From NCBI RefSeq assembly GCF_024298965.1, contig NZ_CP085193.1, forward strand, positions 11,222,001 through 11,286,000: a stretch of 64,000 nt of DNA, read 5' to 3'. The notes below the pieces were generated by a model that was given only the letters and a program-made list of their open reading frames with translations, was not told the origin of the DNA and searched no databases. The stretch comes from Streptomyces rapamycinicus NRRL 5491. Its GTDB lineage: Bacteria; Actinomycetota; Actinomycetes; Streptomycetales; Streptomycetaceae. The number at the start of each line of letters is the position of its first letter. Within the stretch, counting starts at the first letter, position 1. The position numbers and the translations under genes were made by a program. Positions 24,737 to 34,904 of this stretch are shown here, in pieces.

Positions 24737-25756
24737 ATGACCACACCGCATCCCCTCCCCGTAGGCCTCATCGGCGCCGGACGCATGGGCTCCTTCCACG
24801 CCGAGACCCTCGCCCACCGTCTCCCCGGTGTCCGTCTCGCCGCCGTCGCCGACCCGGCGCCCGGCGCCGCGCAGGGGCTGGCCGACCGGCTGGGCGGCAC
24901 CACGGCGTACACGGAGATAGCCGAGCTGCTCGCCGACCCCGGGGTCGAGGCGGTGGTCATCGCCACCCCGGCCCGTACCCACGCCGGGCTGGTCGAGGCC
25001 GCGGCCCGGGCGGGCAAGGCCGTCTACTGCGAGAAGCCCATGGCCGTCACCCTCGAGGAGGCGGACCGCGCCATCGCGGTCGCGGCCGACGCCGGTGTCC
25101 CCCTCCAGGTGGGCTTCAACCGCCGCTATGACACCGGCTTCCACGCCGCCCACGAGAAGGTCCGGGCGGGCGCCGTCGGCACCCCGCAGCTGCTGCGCTC
25201 GCTCACCCGCGACCCCAAGCTGGCCGACCCGGGCCGTATCCCACCGTGGACGATCTTCCTGGAGACCCTCATCCACGACTTCGACACCCTGCGCTACCTC
25301 AACCCCGGCGCCGCGCCGGTCGAGGCCTTCGCGTTCGCCGACGCACTGGTCCGCCCCGACTTCAAGGACCGCGGACTGCTCGACACCGCCGTGGTCACCA
25401 TCCGCTTCGACAACGGCGCCCTCGCCACCGCCGAGGCGAACTTCCAGGCGCTGTACGGGTACGACGTGCGCGGCGAGGTCTTCGGCTCGGCGGGGATGCT
25501 CACCATGGGCGACATCCGCCGCGGCCATCTGACCGCCTACGGCCCGGACGGCGGCGCCACCGAATGCGTCACCTACGACCAGGAACTCTTCCATGACGCC
25601 TACGTGGCCGAACTCGCCGACTTCGCCGAGTGCGTGCGCACCGGCCGCGCCCCCTCCGTCACCGGACAGGACGCCCGCGCCGCCCTGTCCGTCGCGCTCG
25701 CGGCCATCCGGTCGGTCACCACCGGCGTCCCGGTCCGCATCGACGACATCGCGTAG
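24737..25756 (+). CDS. Gfo/Idh/MocA-family oxidoreductase (inositol 2-dehydrogenase-like)
   Basis: A 339-residue NAD(P)-dependent dehydrogenase. Rossmann motif GLIGAGRMGSFHAET at the N-terminus, catalytic Lys in YCEKPMAVT, FNRRYD, and the Asp/His pair in LIHDFDTLRYL, as in IolG. A GGAG site precedes ATG 24737. It lies 68 bp after the isomerase gene and is probably co-regulated by the LacI protein. Whether the substrate is myo-inositol or another polyol or sugar cannot be told; no other iol genes are present. Confidence 0.88.
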   Translation: MTTPHPLPVGLIGAGRMGSFHAETLAHRLPGVRLAAVADPAPGAAQGLADRLGGTTAYTEIAELLADPGVEAVVIATPARTHAGLVEAAARAGKAVYCEKPMAVTLEEADRAIAVAADAGVPLQVGFNRRYDTGFHAAHEKVRAGAVGTPQLLRSLTRDPKLADPGRIPPWTIFLETLIHDFDTLRYLNPGAAPVEAFAFADALVRPDFKDRGLLDTAVVTIRFDNGALATAEANFQALYGYDVRGEVFGSAGMLTMGDIRRGHLTAYGPDGGATECVTYDQELFHDAYVAELADFAECVRTGRAPSVTGQDARAALSVALAAIRSVTTGVPVRIDDIA

Positions 25757-25910
25757 TGACACCGCCCTTCGGCTCTTGGTGACGGCGTCCGGCGAGGTAC
25801 GCCGATGACCATGTCCGGAGGCCGGGACTCGTTTCCGGAGAGGCGTTATATTCGGGCTATATAGGACGCGGCCGGCCTGCGATCCGTACGGCACCGGGCT
25901 CCCGAGGACG

Positions 25911-28568
25911 ATGACAGGTGACGCCATGGGTGTGGATGAGCAGCACCCAGACAGCGCGGACACCCGGATCACTCGGTCGGCGCGGACACGGCTTCGGCTG
26001 ATGGGTTCCGCGGGTGGCCAGCTGAGTGGCACCGGGCCGGTGAGACTCGCCCTCGGGCAGGCGGTCGCCGAACTCGGCGCCCTGGGCGGCATGATCCATG
26101 TGCGTGATCCGCGCCGGGGCGTGATGCGCCTGGTGGCCAGCATGGGGCTGCCGGACAACCTGGTCGCGGGGTGGGAGACCCTCACGGACGAGGACAGCGC
26201 GGCCCCGGTGTCCTGCGTCCGCTACCGCACCCACGTCTGGACGCCGCCACCGCCCGACGTACCGCACCGGGCGCCCCTCTCGTCGCCCGGCCGCCCCTCC
26301 CACGGGGACTTTTCTCCCGGTGCCGGGTCGCTGCCGCCCGGCAGCGGTGTGGTGTCGGTGCCGGTGGTCACGGCCGGCGGGCGGTCGGTGGGCGCGCTGT
26401 CCGTCCTGGTGGAGGCGCCGGATGAGCTCGATGACGGGCAGTGTGAGTTCCTGCGGAGGGTCGCCGACTGGGTCGCCGAGTATCTGCGGCCCGTCCGGCC
26501 CGCCGCCGCGGACGTCGAGCACGAGCGACAGCCCCTCGGCGGTGACGCCGTCGGCAGTGCCGTATGGCGGATGAACGACGGCCTCCTCGCTCTCGACGGC
26601 CAGGCGCGGCTGACCTTCGCCAACCCCGCGGCCCTGAAGTTGCTGGGTGCTTCCGCCCAGGAGGTGCTGGGGACGGTGCTGTGGGACCACCCGGTGGTCC
26701 GGGACACCGGGATGGCCGCCTGCCACGGGCGGGCCGTGACCACTCACGCACCGGCCGGATTCGACACCCGGTGGCCCGGCAGAGCGGGCTGGTACCACGC
26801 ACGTTTCGACCCGGCCCCCGACGGACTGGTCATCCACATCGCGGACATCACCGAACGCCGGAGGGAGGAGGCCGAGCAGTCCGCGGCCCAGCGCACCGCG
26901 GCCGAGCGGGTCATGCGCATGGGCGAGCTGACCTCGGCGCTCGCCGAGGCGCTGACCGTCCAGGACGTGGTGAAGGCGGTCGCCGACCGGATGCTTCCGC
27001 CGTTCGGCGCCACCGGCCTGATCTGCGGGCTGATCGAAACCGCGCGGCTGCGGATCGTCGGTTCGGCCGGATATCCGGAGGAGTTCCTCGAGATCGTCAA
27101 GAAAATGATGGTCTCGGAGATGTCCGCGGTCGTCCAGGTGCTCAACACCCGCACTCCGACCTTCCTGTCCACCCCGCAGGAGTACGCCGAACGGCATCCG
27201 GACGCGGTCGGCTATCTCCACCGCAGCGGGATGAAGGCGTGGGCGTTCCTCCCTCTGATCGCCTCGGACCAGCAGATCGGCTATTGCGTGGTGAGCTTCT
27301 CGCGGCCGCGCCACTTCTCCGAGGAGGACCGCTCCCTGCTCATCGCGCTGAGCGGGCTGGTCGCCCAGGCGCTGGAGCGGGCCCGGCTCTACGACGCCGA
27401 GCACACCCGCGCCCAGGAGCTCCAGCGCGGGCTGCTGCCCCGTACGCTGCCCGTCGTACCGGCCGTCGCCGCCGAGGCGCGCTATCTGCCCGCCACCGAG
27501 GGCGTACAGGTCGGCGGCGACTGGTACGACCTCATCCCGCTGTCCGGGGAGCGGGTCGCCCTCGTCATCGGCGATGTCATGGGCCACGGGCTGTCCGAGG
27601 CCGCCACGATGGGGCGGCTGCGCACGGCCGTCCACACTCTCGCCGATCTCGAGTTCCCGCCCGATGAGCTGCTCACCCATCTCAACGATCTGGTCGGCGA
27701 CCTCGGCGATGACTTCTACGCCACCTGTCTGTACACGGTCTACGACCCGGTCACCAATCGCTATGCCTTCGCGAGCGCCGGACATCCACCGCTCGCCATC
27801 GTCCACCCCGACGGCACGGCCCACTTCCCCCATGTCGACGCCGATCCGCCGCTCGGCGCCGCCAGCCCGCCCTTCGAGACCCATGAGGTCCAGGTGCCCG
27901 AGGGCAGCCATCTGGTGCTCTACACCGACGGCCTGGTCGAGTCGTCGACGGTCGACATCGACGAGGGCATGGCGCGGCTCGCCCAGGCCCTCACCAGGGC
28001 CGCCGCACCCCCCGCCGATTCGCCCGGGACCGCGTCCGCACCCACCTCCGCCCCCACCACGCTGCACGATCCCGGCCGGCTGTGCGACGCCGTCATCAAC
28101 GCGCTGGTGCCGGAGCAGGCCGAGACCCACGACGACGCCGCGCTGCTGATCGCCCGAACGCGGTCGATGGCCGCCGACCGGGTGGTGTCGTGGGCGCTGC
28201 CGGACGGCCCCATCGCCGCGGCCGAAGCCCGCCACCATGTCACCGAGCAGCTGTCCGCATGGCATCTCGACGAGCTGACGATGACCACCGAGCTCCTGGT
28301 CAGCGAGCTGGTCGGCAACGTCGTCCGGCACGCCAAGGGCCCGCCGCGGCTGCGCCTGCTGTACGGCCGGACGCTGATCTGCGAGGTCTCCGACCGCAGC
28401 CTCACCACCCCGCGGATCCGCCGCGCCGCCGAGACCGACGAGGGCGGGCGCGGGCTGCAGCTGGTGGCGGCGCTGTCCGATCGATGGGGCATGCGGTTCT
28501 CGGCGGCGGGCAAGTGCATGTGGACGGAACAGGCACTGCCATCGCCCGGCCACCCGGCCGCCGCCTGA
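25911..28568 (+). CDS. GAF/PAS/GAF-SpoIIE phosphatase with C-terminal anti-sigma-type ATPase domain
   Basis: An 885-residue cytoplasmic multi-domain switch. First GAF-like region at about residues 30-200, PAS at about 215-320 (ending IHIADITERRREE), second GAF at about 345-500, PPM/SpoIIE phosphatase at about 520-700 (GGDWYDLIPL, VIGDVMGHGL, FASAGHPPLA, LVLYTDGLVES, metal Asp residues present), then a HATPase_c domain (ELLVSELVGNVVRHA, DEGGRGLQLV). Streptomycetes use such proteins to dephosphorylate anti-anti-sigma factors and phosphorylate them in the same polypeptide. The upstream gap holds an AT-rich stretch TATATTCGGGCTATATA near 25847-25863, a possible promoter dyad. It is monocistronic. 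Confidence 0.9.
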   Translation: MTGDAMGVDEQHPDSADTRITRSARTRLRLMGSAGGQLSGTGPVRLALGQAVAELGALGGMIHVRDPRRGVMRLVASMGLPDNLVAGWETLTDEDSAAPVSCVRYRTHVWTPPPPDVPHRAPLSSPGRPSHGDFSPGAGSLPPGSGVVSVPVVTAGGRSVGALSVLVEAPDELDDGQCEFLRRVADWVAEYLRPVRPAAADVEHERQPLGGDAVGSAVWRMNDGLLALDGQARLTFANPAALKLLGASAQEVLGTVLWDHPVVRDTGMAACHGRAVTTHAPAGFDTRWPGRAGWYHARFDPAPDGLVIHIADITERRREEAEQSAAQRTAAERVMRMGELTSALAEALTVQDVVKAVADRMLPPFGATGLICGLIETARLRIVGSAGYPEEFLEIVKKMMVSEMSAVVQVLNTRTPTFLSTPQEYAERHPDAVGYLHRSGMKAWAFLPLIASDQQIGYCVVSFSRPRHFSEEDRSLLIALSGLVAQALERARLYDAEHTRAQELQRGLLPRTLPVVPAVAAEARYLPATEGVQVGGDWYDLIPLSGERVALVIGDVMGHGLSEAATMGRLRTAVHTLADLEFPPDELLTHLNDLVGDLGDDFYATCLYTVYDPVTNRYAFASAGHPPLAIVHPDGTAHFPHVDADPPLGAASPPFETHEVQVPEGSHLVLYTDGLVESSTVDIDEGMARLAQALTRAAAPPADSPGTASAPTSAPTTLHDPGRLCDAVINALVPEQAETHDDAALLIARTRSMAADRVVSWALPDGPIAAAEARHHVTEQLSAWHLDELTMTTELLVSELVGNVVRHAKGPPRLRLLYGRTLICEVSDRSLTTPRIRRAAETDEGGRGLQLVAALSDRWGMRFSAAGKCMWTEQALPSPGHPAAA

Positions 28569-28632
28569 GGGGACGGGGCCCGCGGTGTGCCCGGCGGTGC
28601 GGCCCGCGACCGGCACGCTCTAGGATCGGTCG

Positions 28633-29730
28633 GTGACCGCCGTGAAACAGCAGACCACCAGGGACCAGGCGACACCGGGGCGGAAGCGCTCGGACGGTGC
28701 CGGCCGGAGCGCCACCGTCAAGGACGTGGCGACGCTCGCCGGGGTCTCCCCGAAGACCGTGTCGAATGTGATCAACGGCTTCGTACATGTGTCCCCGGCG
28801 ACCCGGGAGCGGGTCCAGCGGGCCATTCGCGAACTCGGCTACCGGCCCAACCGGGTGGCGCGCAACCTCCGGCGCGGCAGCACCGGCATGATCGGTCTTG
28901 TCCTGCCCGAGCTGGACGTCCCGTACTTCGCCGAGCTGGGACGACACTTCCTCACCACGGCCGAGGAACACGGCCGCACCCTGCTGATCGAGCAGACCCT
29001 CGGCGACCGCGAGCGGGAGGCGGCGGTGATCCACGGCCTCGGCGACCAGGTCGTGGACGGCATGGTGGTGAGCCCGCTCGCCCTGCACGGCAGCGCCCTG
29101 GCGAACCACCTCGGCACCGTGCCGCTCGTGCTCATCGGCGAACGCCCCAGCGGCGGCCTCGCCGACCATGTGGTGATCGACAACGTGACCGCCGCCAAGG
29201 AGGCCGTGGCCCATCTGGTGGCCGGCGGGCGCCGCCGGATCGCCGCCATCGGCATCCAGCCCGAGCCGTACATCGGCACACCGCTGCTGCGCAGGACCGG
29301 CTACCGCGAGGCACTGGAGGAGGCCGGACTGCCGCTGGACCCCCTCCTGGAGCGGGAGACGCCCCGCTACCACCTGGCCGAGGGCGCCCGGGCGATGGCG
29401 GCACTGCTGGACCGGCCCGAACCGCCGGACGCCGTGTTCTGCTTCAACGACGCGCTCGCCCTCGGCGCGCTGCGCACCCTGTACGAGCGCGGACTGCGGG
29501 TGCCGGACGACATGGCCGTGATGGGCTTCGACGACATCGAGGCCGCGCGCTACAGCACACCGAGCCTGAGCAGCGTGGCGCCGGACAAGAGCGCCATCGC
29601 CCGGCGCGCCGTCGATCTGCTGCTGGAGCGGATCGAGACACCTGACCGTCCGGCCCAGGAGGTCGTCGTCGGCCACACCCTCCACACCCGTGAGTCCACC
29701 GAGGGCGGAATCGCCACTACCGCTCACTGA
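28633..29730 (+). CDS. LacI-family repressor for the GH2/ABC operon
   Basis: A 365-residue regulator. HTH at about residues 28-50 (ATVKDVATLAGVSPKTVSNVI), hinge and the effector domain (GMIGLVLPELDVPYFAELG ... VMGFDDIEAARYSTPSLSSV). Its tail overlaps the end of the convergent permease gene by 7 bp. The head of the neighbouring sugar operon has a 16-bp palindrome with a central CG of exactly LacI-family type, so this is the likely repressor. No similar palindrome precedes its own start. Confidence 0.9.
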   Translation: MTAVKQQTTRDQATPGRKRSDGAGRSATVKDVATLAGVSPKTVSNVINGFVHVSPATRERVQRAIRELGYRPNRVARNLRRGSTGMIGLVLPELDVPYFAELGRHFLTTAEEHGRTLLIEQTLGDREREAAVIHGLGDQVVDGMVVSPLALHGSALANHLGTVPLVLIGERPSGGLADHVVIDNVTAAKEAVAHLVAGGRRRIAAIGIQPEPYIGTPLLRRTGYREALEEAGLPLDPLLERETPRYHLAEGARAMAALLDRPEPPDAVFCFNDALALGALRTLYERGLRVPDDMAVMGFDDIEAARYSTPSLSSVAPDKSAIARRAVDLLLERIETPDRPAQEVVVGHTLHTRESTEGGIATTAH

Positions 29731-30662
29731 CCTCCCAGACCCGTGGTGGCCACCGATTTCACGATCTGACGCTGGAACAGCATGAAGACGATGAGCAGCG
29801 GGATGGAGCCGAGGATCGAGGCGGCCGACTCCTGGGCGTTGCGGAGCCCGGTGGAGTCCTTCACGGTCGACAGCCCCACCGGCAGGGTCATCAGCTGGGG
29901 ATCGCTCGTGCTGATGAACGGCCAGAGGAAGTTGTTCCAGGTGTTGATGAAGACGAAGATGGCCACGGCCGCGAGGATCGGCCGGGACAGCGGCAGCACC
30001 ACACTCCAGAACACCCGGAAGCTGCCGGCCCCGTCGATCCGGGCCGCCTCCTCCAGCTCCCGCGGAATGCCGTCGAAGAACTTCTTCAGGATGAACACCA
30101 TCGCGGGCGCCACCACCTGCGGCAGGATCACCGCCGCATAGGTGTCGACGAGGTTCATCGCGAGCATCTGCCGGAACAGCGGCACGATCAGGATCTGCGG
30201 CGGCACCATGATCGAGGCGACCGTGACGGCGAAGAGCACCCGGCGGCCGCGGAAGAGCGTCCGCGAGAAGGCGTACGCCGCCATCGCCGAGATGGCCACG
30301 GTGATGGCCGTGACGCACACGGCGATCACCACGCTGTTCACCGCCCACACCGGCAGATTGCCCTGGCCGAAGATGGTCCGGTAGGCGTCGAGGGTGAAGC
30401 CCGCCTTGGGGATCCAGTCGACGCCCGACGCGCTCGCGTCGACCTCCGTCTTGAACGAGGTGTCCACCCCCCAGCCGAACGGCACCAGCCAGACCACCGT
30501 CATCAGCGCCAGCGCCAGCAGCGTCAGCACACGGGGGAGGGGGCCCGTCCCGAGCGAGGGGTGCCAGACATGGCCGCCGTAGCGGCGCCGCCGGACCACC
30601 TCCCGGGGCATGGTCGACCGGGGCTTTCCGGGGGTACGGGGGGAGAGTGTGTCGGTGGTCAT
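29724..30662 (-). CDS. Sugar ABC transporter permease (MalG-type)
   Basis: A 312-residue inner membrane permease with six helices. The EAA coupling loop reads ELEEAARIDGAGSFRVFWSVVLPLSRP. The N-terminal 45 residues are a basic cytoplasmic tail. It follows the MalF-type permease by 7 bp in the operon. No ATP-binding subunit is present, which is normal for Streptomyces where MsiK energises many sugar importers. Confidence 0.92.
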   Translation of the reverse strand: MTTDTLSPRTPGKPRSTMPREVVRRRRYGGHVWHPSLGTGPLPRVLTLLALALMTVVWLVPFGWGVDTSFKTEVDASASGVDWIPKAGFTLDAYRTIFGQGNLPVWAVNSVVIAVCVTAITVAISAMAAYAFSRTLFRGRRVLFAVTVASIMVPPQILIVPLFRQMLAMNLVDTYAAVILPQVVAPAMVFILKKFFDGIPRELEEAARIDGAGSFRVFWSVVLPLSRPILAAVAIFVFINTWNNFLWPFISTSDPQLMTLPVGLSTVKDSTGLRNAQESAASILGSIPLLIVFMLFQRQIVKSVATTGLGGQ

Positions 30663-30669
30663 GGCGCGA

Positions 30670-31617
30670 TCAGTCCTCCCTGCGCGAGAAGATCTTCAGC
30701 TGGGCGATCGAGAGGATGATGATGAGCCCGAAGAACACATACGACACCGCCGAGGCGTAGCCGAGCCGGTAGTTGGTGAAGCCGGTGTCGTAGATGTACT
30801 CCAGGATCGGCCGGGTGGCGCCGTTCGGGCCGCCCTTGGTCAGCAGATAGATCTGGTCGAACACCTTCAGCGACGCCATCACCTGCAACACCGCGATCAG
30901 CCCGGTGGTCCGGCGCAGCTGCGGCAGGGTGACCGACCACAGCCGGCGCCACGCCCCGGCGCCGTCCAGCGCGGCCGCCTCGTAGAGGTGGTCGGGTATG
31001 GCCTGGAGCGCGGCCAGATAGAGCAGGAAGTTGAACCCCACGGTCCACCACAGGGTCACCAGCGCGATGGACCACATCGCGTACTTCTCGTCGGTCAGCC
31101 AGCCGATCCCGTCGATCCCGAAGATCTTCAGCAGGCCGTTGAGCATCCCCCGGTCCGGCTGGAACAGCATGCTCCAGATCTGGTAGACCACCGCGACCGG
31201 CAGCAGGTGCGAGGCGAAGAAGGCCAGCCGCCACAGCCACTGCCCCGGCATCCCCGTGTACACCAGCAGGGCCATCGCCAGGGCGACGAGCACGAGGGGG
31301 ACGGTGGTCAGAACGGTGAACCAGACCGTGTTGCCGAGGGTCTGCCACACCTGGCTGTCGCCGAACGCCTCGGTGTAGTTGTCCAGGCCGACGAGGGTGC
31401 TGTCACCGTGCCCGGTCAGACTGGCGTTGGTGAAGCTCATCCACAGGCCGATGCCGATCGGCACGATGAGGAAGAGCGTGAAGAACACCAGGAAGGGGGT
31501 GGCGAAGAGCCACCCGGCGCCGCCCGACCGAAGCCGGTCCGTGGCGGCGGCCCGCCGGAATCCGGCGCGCCGGGATCCGGCCGCGGCCCGCCGCGCGGGC
31601 GTGGAGACGGAAGCCAT
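30670..31617 (-). CDS. Sugar ABC transporter permease (MalF-type)
   Basis: A 315-residue permease with six helices and the EAA loop HLYEAAALDGAGAWRRLWSVTLPQ. The ATG at 31617 is preceded by AAAGGAG. It lies 34 bp downstream of the substrate-binding protein gene and forms the importer channel with the MalG-type partner. Confidence 0.92.
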   Translation of the reverse strand: MASVSTPARRAAAGSRRAGFRRAAATDRLRSGGAGWLFATPFLVFFTLFLIVPIGIGLWMSFTNASLTGHGDSTLVGLDNYTEAFGDSQVWQTLGNTVWFTVLTTVPLVLVALAMALLVYTGMPGQWLWRLAFFASHLLPVAVVYQIWSMLFQPDRGMLNGLLKIFGIDGIGWLTDEKYAMWSIALVTLWWTVGFNFLLYLAALQAIPDHLYEAAALDGAGAWRRLWSVTLPQLRRTTGLIAVLQVMASLKVFDQIYLLTKGGPNGATRPILEYIYDTGFTNYRLGYASAVSYVFFGLIIILSIAQLKIFSRRED

Positions 31618-31651
31618 GACATCGCTCCTTTCCATTGCGACTCCGTCGCGA

Positions 31652-32959
31652 TCAGGCCGGATTCGGCTGGGCCAGCAGGGTGTTGATCTGGGAGACCATC
31701 GTGCGCACCGCGCTCCGCGCGGACGACGAGCCGCCGAGCGCGGGATCGAGCGCCTGGCACATCCGGGTCTGGAAGTCCGAGCCGGAGCCCGCGAACCACA
31801 CCGGCGGGTCGAGCACGAGCTGTTTCGCGGCGCCCGCGTACTCGGACTGCGGGCGCAGCTTCGCGTACTGCGGGGACGAGACGGCCGGTGTGTACGCGGG
31901 GATGTGGCCCGCCGTCGCCCAGGTCAGCCCGGACTTCACCAGCTCGGCCACGAACCGGTGGGCGCGCCGCCTGCGCTCCGGATCCGGGTTGTCCTGGTGC
32001 GGCAGGACCAGGGCGTGGCTGTCCGAGGCCCCGGCCGGACGGTCGTAGAAGGTGGGGATGGGGGAGCCGCCCAGCTTGTCCTTCAGGGTGGACTTGTAGG
32101 TGGCCATGTCCCACTCGCCCGAGAAGATCATCGGGGAGCGGCCGTTGGCGAAGGCGGCGATGGCCGTCTGGACGTCCATGGTGCGGCTGTCGCGCGTCAG
32201 GTCGGCCATGAAGCGCACCACCTCGACGGCGGTGTCCTCGTCGATCTCGGCCCGCTTCCCCGTGAGGTCGAAGGTGGCGCCGGTCTGGCTGAACAGCGTC
32301 CAGAACATCCGCCAGCCCATCGCCGCGTCGTTGGCGTGGCCGAAGACGGGCCCCAGCTTGCCGCCGTCCTTGCGGAGCTTGTCCAACAGCTCCAGGGCGT
32401 GCTTCGGCGATTCGAAGGGCACCAGCCGCCCGTCGCCCGTGAGGAGACCCGCCTTGTCCATGACGTCCCGGTCGAAGAAGACGACGAACGGGTGGGTGTC
32501 CAGCGGAATGGCATACGGGTCGCCCTGGTACAGACTCCGCTTGACGAGCGTCTTGTTGAGGTCCTCCTGCTTCAGCCCGAACTCGGCCAGCAGATCCAGG
32601 TCCCAGGGGTCGAGCAGACCGCCCGGGGCATAGCCCGCCAGCCGGGTCAGATGCATGATCGCCACATCCGGCGAGCGGCCACCGGCCGAGGCCATCGCCA
32701 GCTTGGTGTAGTACGGCGGGCCCCAGTCCAGCACCGTCGTCCTGACCTTGAGACCCGGGACGCGCTTCTCCACGTTCCGCGTCATGGTCTTCATCAGTTC
32801 GCCGTCGGGGCCGGTGAACAGGGTCCAGTACTCGATCTCGTCCGCGCTCCGCACGCTCCCGGCGATCGAACCGCAGCCGCTGAGCGCGGACGCCGACACG
32901 GCGGCCCCCGCCCCGTACACCGCGCCTCTCAGCAGACCACGCCGTGACAGGCCGCTCAT
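31652..32959 (-). CDS. Sugar ABC transporter substrate-binding lipoprotein
   Basis: A 435-residue extracellular solute-binding protein (family 1). The N-terminus combines a twin-arginine motif SRRGLLRGA with a lipobox ALSGC (Cys29), so it is probably Tat-exported and lipid-anchored. The body has IEYWTLFTGPDGELM, SPDVAIMHLTRLAGY and NGRSPMIFSGEW typical of sugar binders. Its start overlaps the GH2 stop by ATGA, so glycosidase and uptake are translated together. Confidence 0.9.
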   Translation of the reverse strand: MSGLSRRGLLRGAVYGAGAAVSASALSGCGSIAGSVRSADEIEYWTLFTGPDGELMKTMTRNVEKRVPGLKVRTTVLDWGPPYYTKLAMASAGGRSPDVAIMHLTRLAGYAPGGLLDPWDLDLLAEFGLKQEDLNKTLVKRSLYQGDPYAIPLDTHPFVVFFDRDVMDKAGLLTGDGRLVPFESPKHALELLDKLRKDGGKLGPVFGHANDAAMGWRMFWTLFSQTGATFDLTGKRAEIDEDTAVEVVRFMADLTRDSRTMDVQTAIAAFANGRSPMIFSGEWDMATYKSTLKDKLGGSPIPTFYDRPAGASDSHALVLPHQDNPDPERRRRAHRFVAELVKSGLTWATAGHIPAYTPAVSSPQYAKLRPQSEYAGAAKQLVLDPPVWFAGSGSDFQTRMCQALDPALGGSSSARSAVRTMVSQINTLLAQPNPA

Positions 32960-34851
32960 CGCCCCTCCTCACCGGCCGGGCGCTCGAAGGCGGCGGGGCG
33001 CCGCTGCGCCGCGCGCAGCCGCTCCACGTCCAGCTTGTGGCTCCGGTCGAAGCGGTATACGCCGTTCTGCTCCTGGAACACGTCGGTGAGCTGGGTGTAG
33101 CAGTAGCCGAACATCAGGGGGTCGTCGAGCAGCGCCCCGGTCAGCCCCGCGAAGCGGGTCTGGAACTCCTCCTCGGTCCGCGGCCGCTGCCCGTACCCCC
33201 AGGACACGTCGCGGTCGTCACCGGCCGATCCATCCGCCTCCTCCGGATTCCACCAGATGCCGCCGAACTCGCTGCAGAAGTAGGGCTGGCCGCGGTACGG
33301 CAGCGACCACACCGCGTCGGTGTCCTTCTTGCCGGGGTTCCCCCGGTTGTCGGGGTTGAGATACGGGTCGTCCTTGTCCAGCCCCGCCATCTGGCGGCGG
33401 AACGCCTCCGGGTCCTGCTCATAGCTGTGCGAGTCGTACACGTCGGTCTCGGCCACGCGGTGGGAGTAGCCGGAGGCGTCCAGGACCGGACGGGAGGTGT
33501 CGGCGGCCTTCGTGGCCAGGAACATGCCCCGGGTGACATCGTCCAGGACGGTCTGCCGGTCGTGGAGTTCCTGGTGCGTCTCGTTGAGCGGGCACCAGCC
33601 CACGATCGACGGATGCGAGTAGTCCCGCTCCACGGCCTCCAGCCACTGGGCGATGAATCCGGCGGTGGGCCGCTGGTTGTCCCCCGTGGTGCGCCCGGTG
33701 CTGGCTCCCCAGTCGCCGAACTCGCCCCAGACGAGATAGCCGAGCCGGTCCGCGTGGTGCAGGAAGCGCTCCTCGAACACCTTCTGGTGCAGTCGCGCCC
33801 CGTTGAAGCCCGCGGCCAGCGACAGTTCGATGTCCCGGACGAGGGCGGCGTCGTCGGGCGCGGTCATCAGCCCGTCCGGGTACCAGCCCTGGTCCAGGAC
33901 GAGCCGCTGGAAGACCGGGCGGCCGTTGAGCAGCAGCCGCTTGCCGTCGATGGCCACCGACCGCAGCCCGGCGGTGCACTCGGCGCGGTCCAGGGTCTCG
34001 CCGCCGCCGTCCAGCAGCTCGATCCGCACCCGGTACAGATGGGGGTCCTCCGGAGACCACGGGCGGCGCCGGTCCTCGGGCAGCGCGAGCACCATCCGGG
34101 GCGCCAGATCCAGGTCGGCCCGTACGCTCGCCTCGGCCACCGCCCGGCCGTCCGCGTCGCTCACCCGGGCCGTGATCCGGTGGCCCGGGCGGTTGGCGCT
34201 GAGCGGCAGTTCGAGGTGGAAGGCGCCGGACGCGAGGTCGGGGGTGATCCGGGGCCTGCGCAGATGGACCTCGGGCACCGGCTCCGCCCACACCGTCTGC
34301 CAGATTCCGGTGGTGCGGGTGTAGTGGCAGTCGCTGTTGGCGTAGTCGGTGGCCTGCTTGCCGCGGGCCTGAGTGCCGTGACGGGCGTCCCGGGCCCGCA
34401 CCACGATCACCACCTCCGCGTCGCCGCCGGCCGTGCCCGCCACCGCGCCGAGGTCGGCGGTGAAGGAGGTGAAGCCGCCGCTGTGCCGGGCCACTTCGCG
34501 GCCGTCGGCCCATACGGTGGCGTCGTGGTCGACGGCCCCGAAGTGCAGCAGCACCCGCCGGCCGGCCCAGCCCGCCGGTATCCGGACCGTGCGCCGGTAC
34601 CAGACCGCGGGGTGGAAGTCGGTGTCCCCGATCCCCGACAGCTCGGACTCGGGGCAGAACGGGACCAGGATCCGTCCGTCCAGCTCCTGGTGCACCAGGC
34701 CGCGCTCGAGCCCGCTGTCGCCGGGGTCGAAGGCGAACTGCCAGCCGCCGTTGAGATTGAGCCAGTCCTCACGGACGAAACTGGGCCGGGGATATTCGGG
34801 TCGTGGAACGTCGTTCGACACTTCGGGCGAGGTGATGTCCGGGTGAGCCAT
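32956..34851 (-). CDS. Glycoside hydrolase family 2 enzyme
   Basis: A 631-residue exo-glycosidase of the beta-galactosidase/glucuronidase/mannosidase family with sugar-binding, immunoglobulin-like and TIM-barrel domains. The acid/base is Glu424 in GWCPLNETH and the nucleophile Glu528 in YFCSEFGGIWW. No signal peptide, so it acts inside on imported oligosaccharides. It is the first gene of the operon GH2 - binding protein - two permeases, with a 16-bp operator 54 bp upstream. The exact sugar is not readable; DUF4982 and other late domains are absent. Confidence 0.88.
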   Translation of the reverse strand: MAHPDITSPEVSNDVPRPEYPRPSFVREDWLNLNGGWQFAFDPGDSGLERGLVHQELDGRILVPFCPESELSGIGDTDFHPAVWYRRTVRIPAGWAGRRVLLHFGAVDHDATVWADGREVARHSGGFTSFTADLGAVAGTAGGDAEVVIVVRARDARHGTQARGKQATDYANSDCHYTRTTGIWQTVWAEPVPEVHLRRPRITPDLASGAFHLELPLSANRPGHRITARVSDADGRAVAEASVRADLDLAPRMVLALPEDRRRPWSPEDPHLYRVRIELLDGGGETLDRAECTAGLRSVAIDGKRLLLNGRPVFQRLVLDQGWYPDGLMTAPDDAALVRDIELSLAAGFNGARLHQKVFEERFLHHADRLGYLVWGEFGDWGASTGRTTGDNQRPTAGFIAQWLEAVERDYSHPSIVGWCPLNETHQELHDRQTVLDDVTRGMFLATKAADTSRPVLDASGYSHRVAETDVYDSHSYEQDPEAFRRQMAGLDKDDPYLNPDNRGNPGKKDTDAVWSLPYRGQPYFCSEFGGIWWNPEEADGSAGDDRDVSWGYGQRPRTEEEFQTRFAGLTGALLDDPLMFGYCYTQLTDVFQEQNGVYRFDRSHKLDVERLRAAQRRPAAFERPAGEEGR

Positions 34852-34904
34852 GGGATCTCCGGGAGGGCGGGGGATTCGACCGGGCAGGGGTATGCCATCA
34901 CCCG

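Noticed and set aside
25857..28616. Long open frame opposite the SpoIIE phosphatase gene
   Set aside because: No motif or ribosome binding site; composition typical of the antisense of a high-GC gene.
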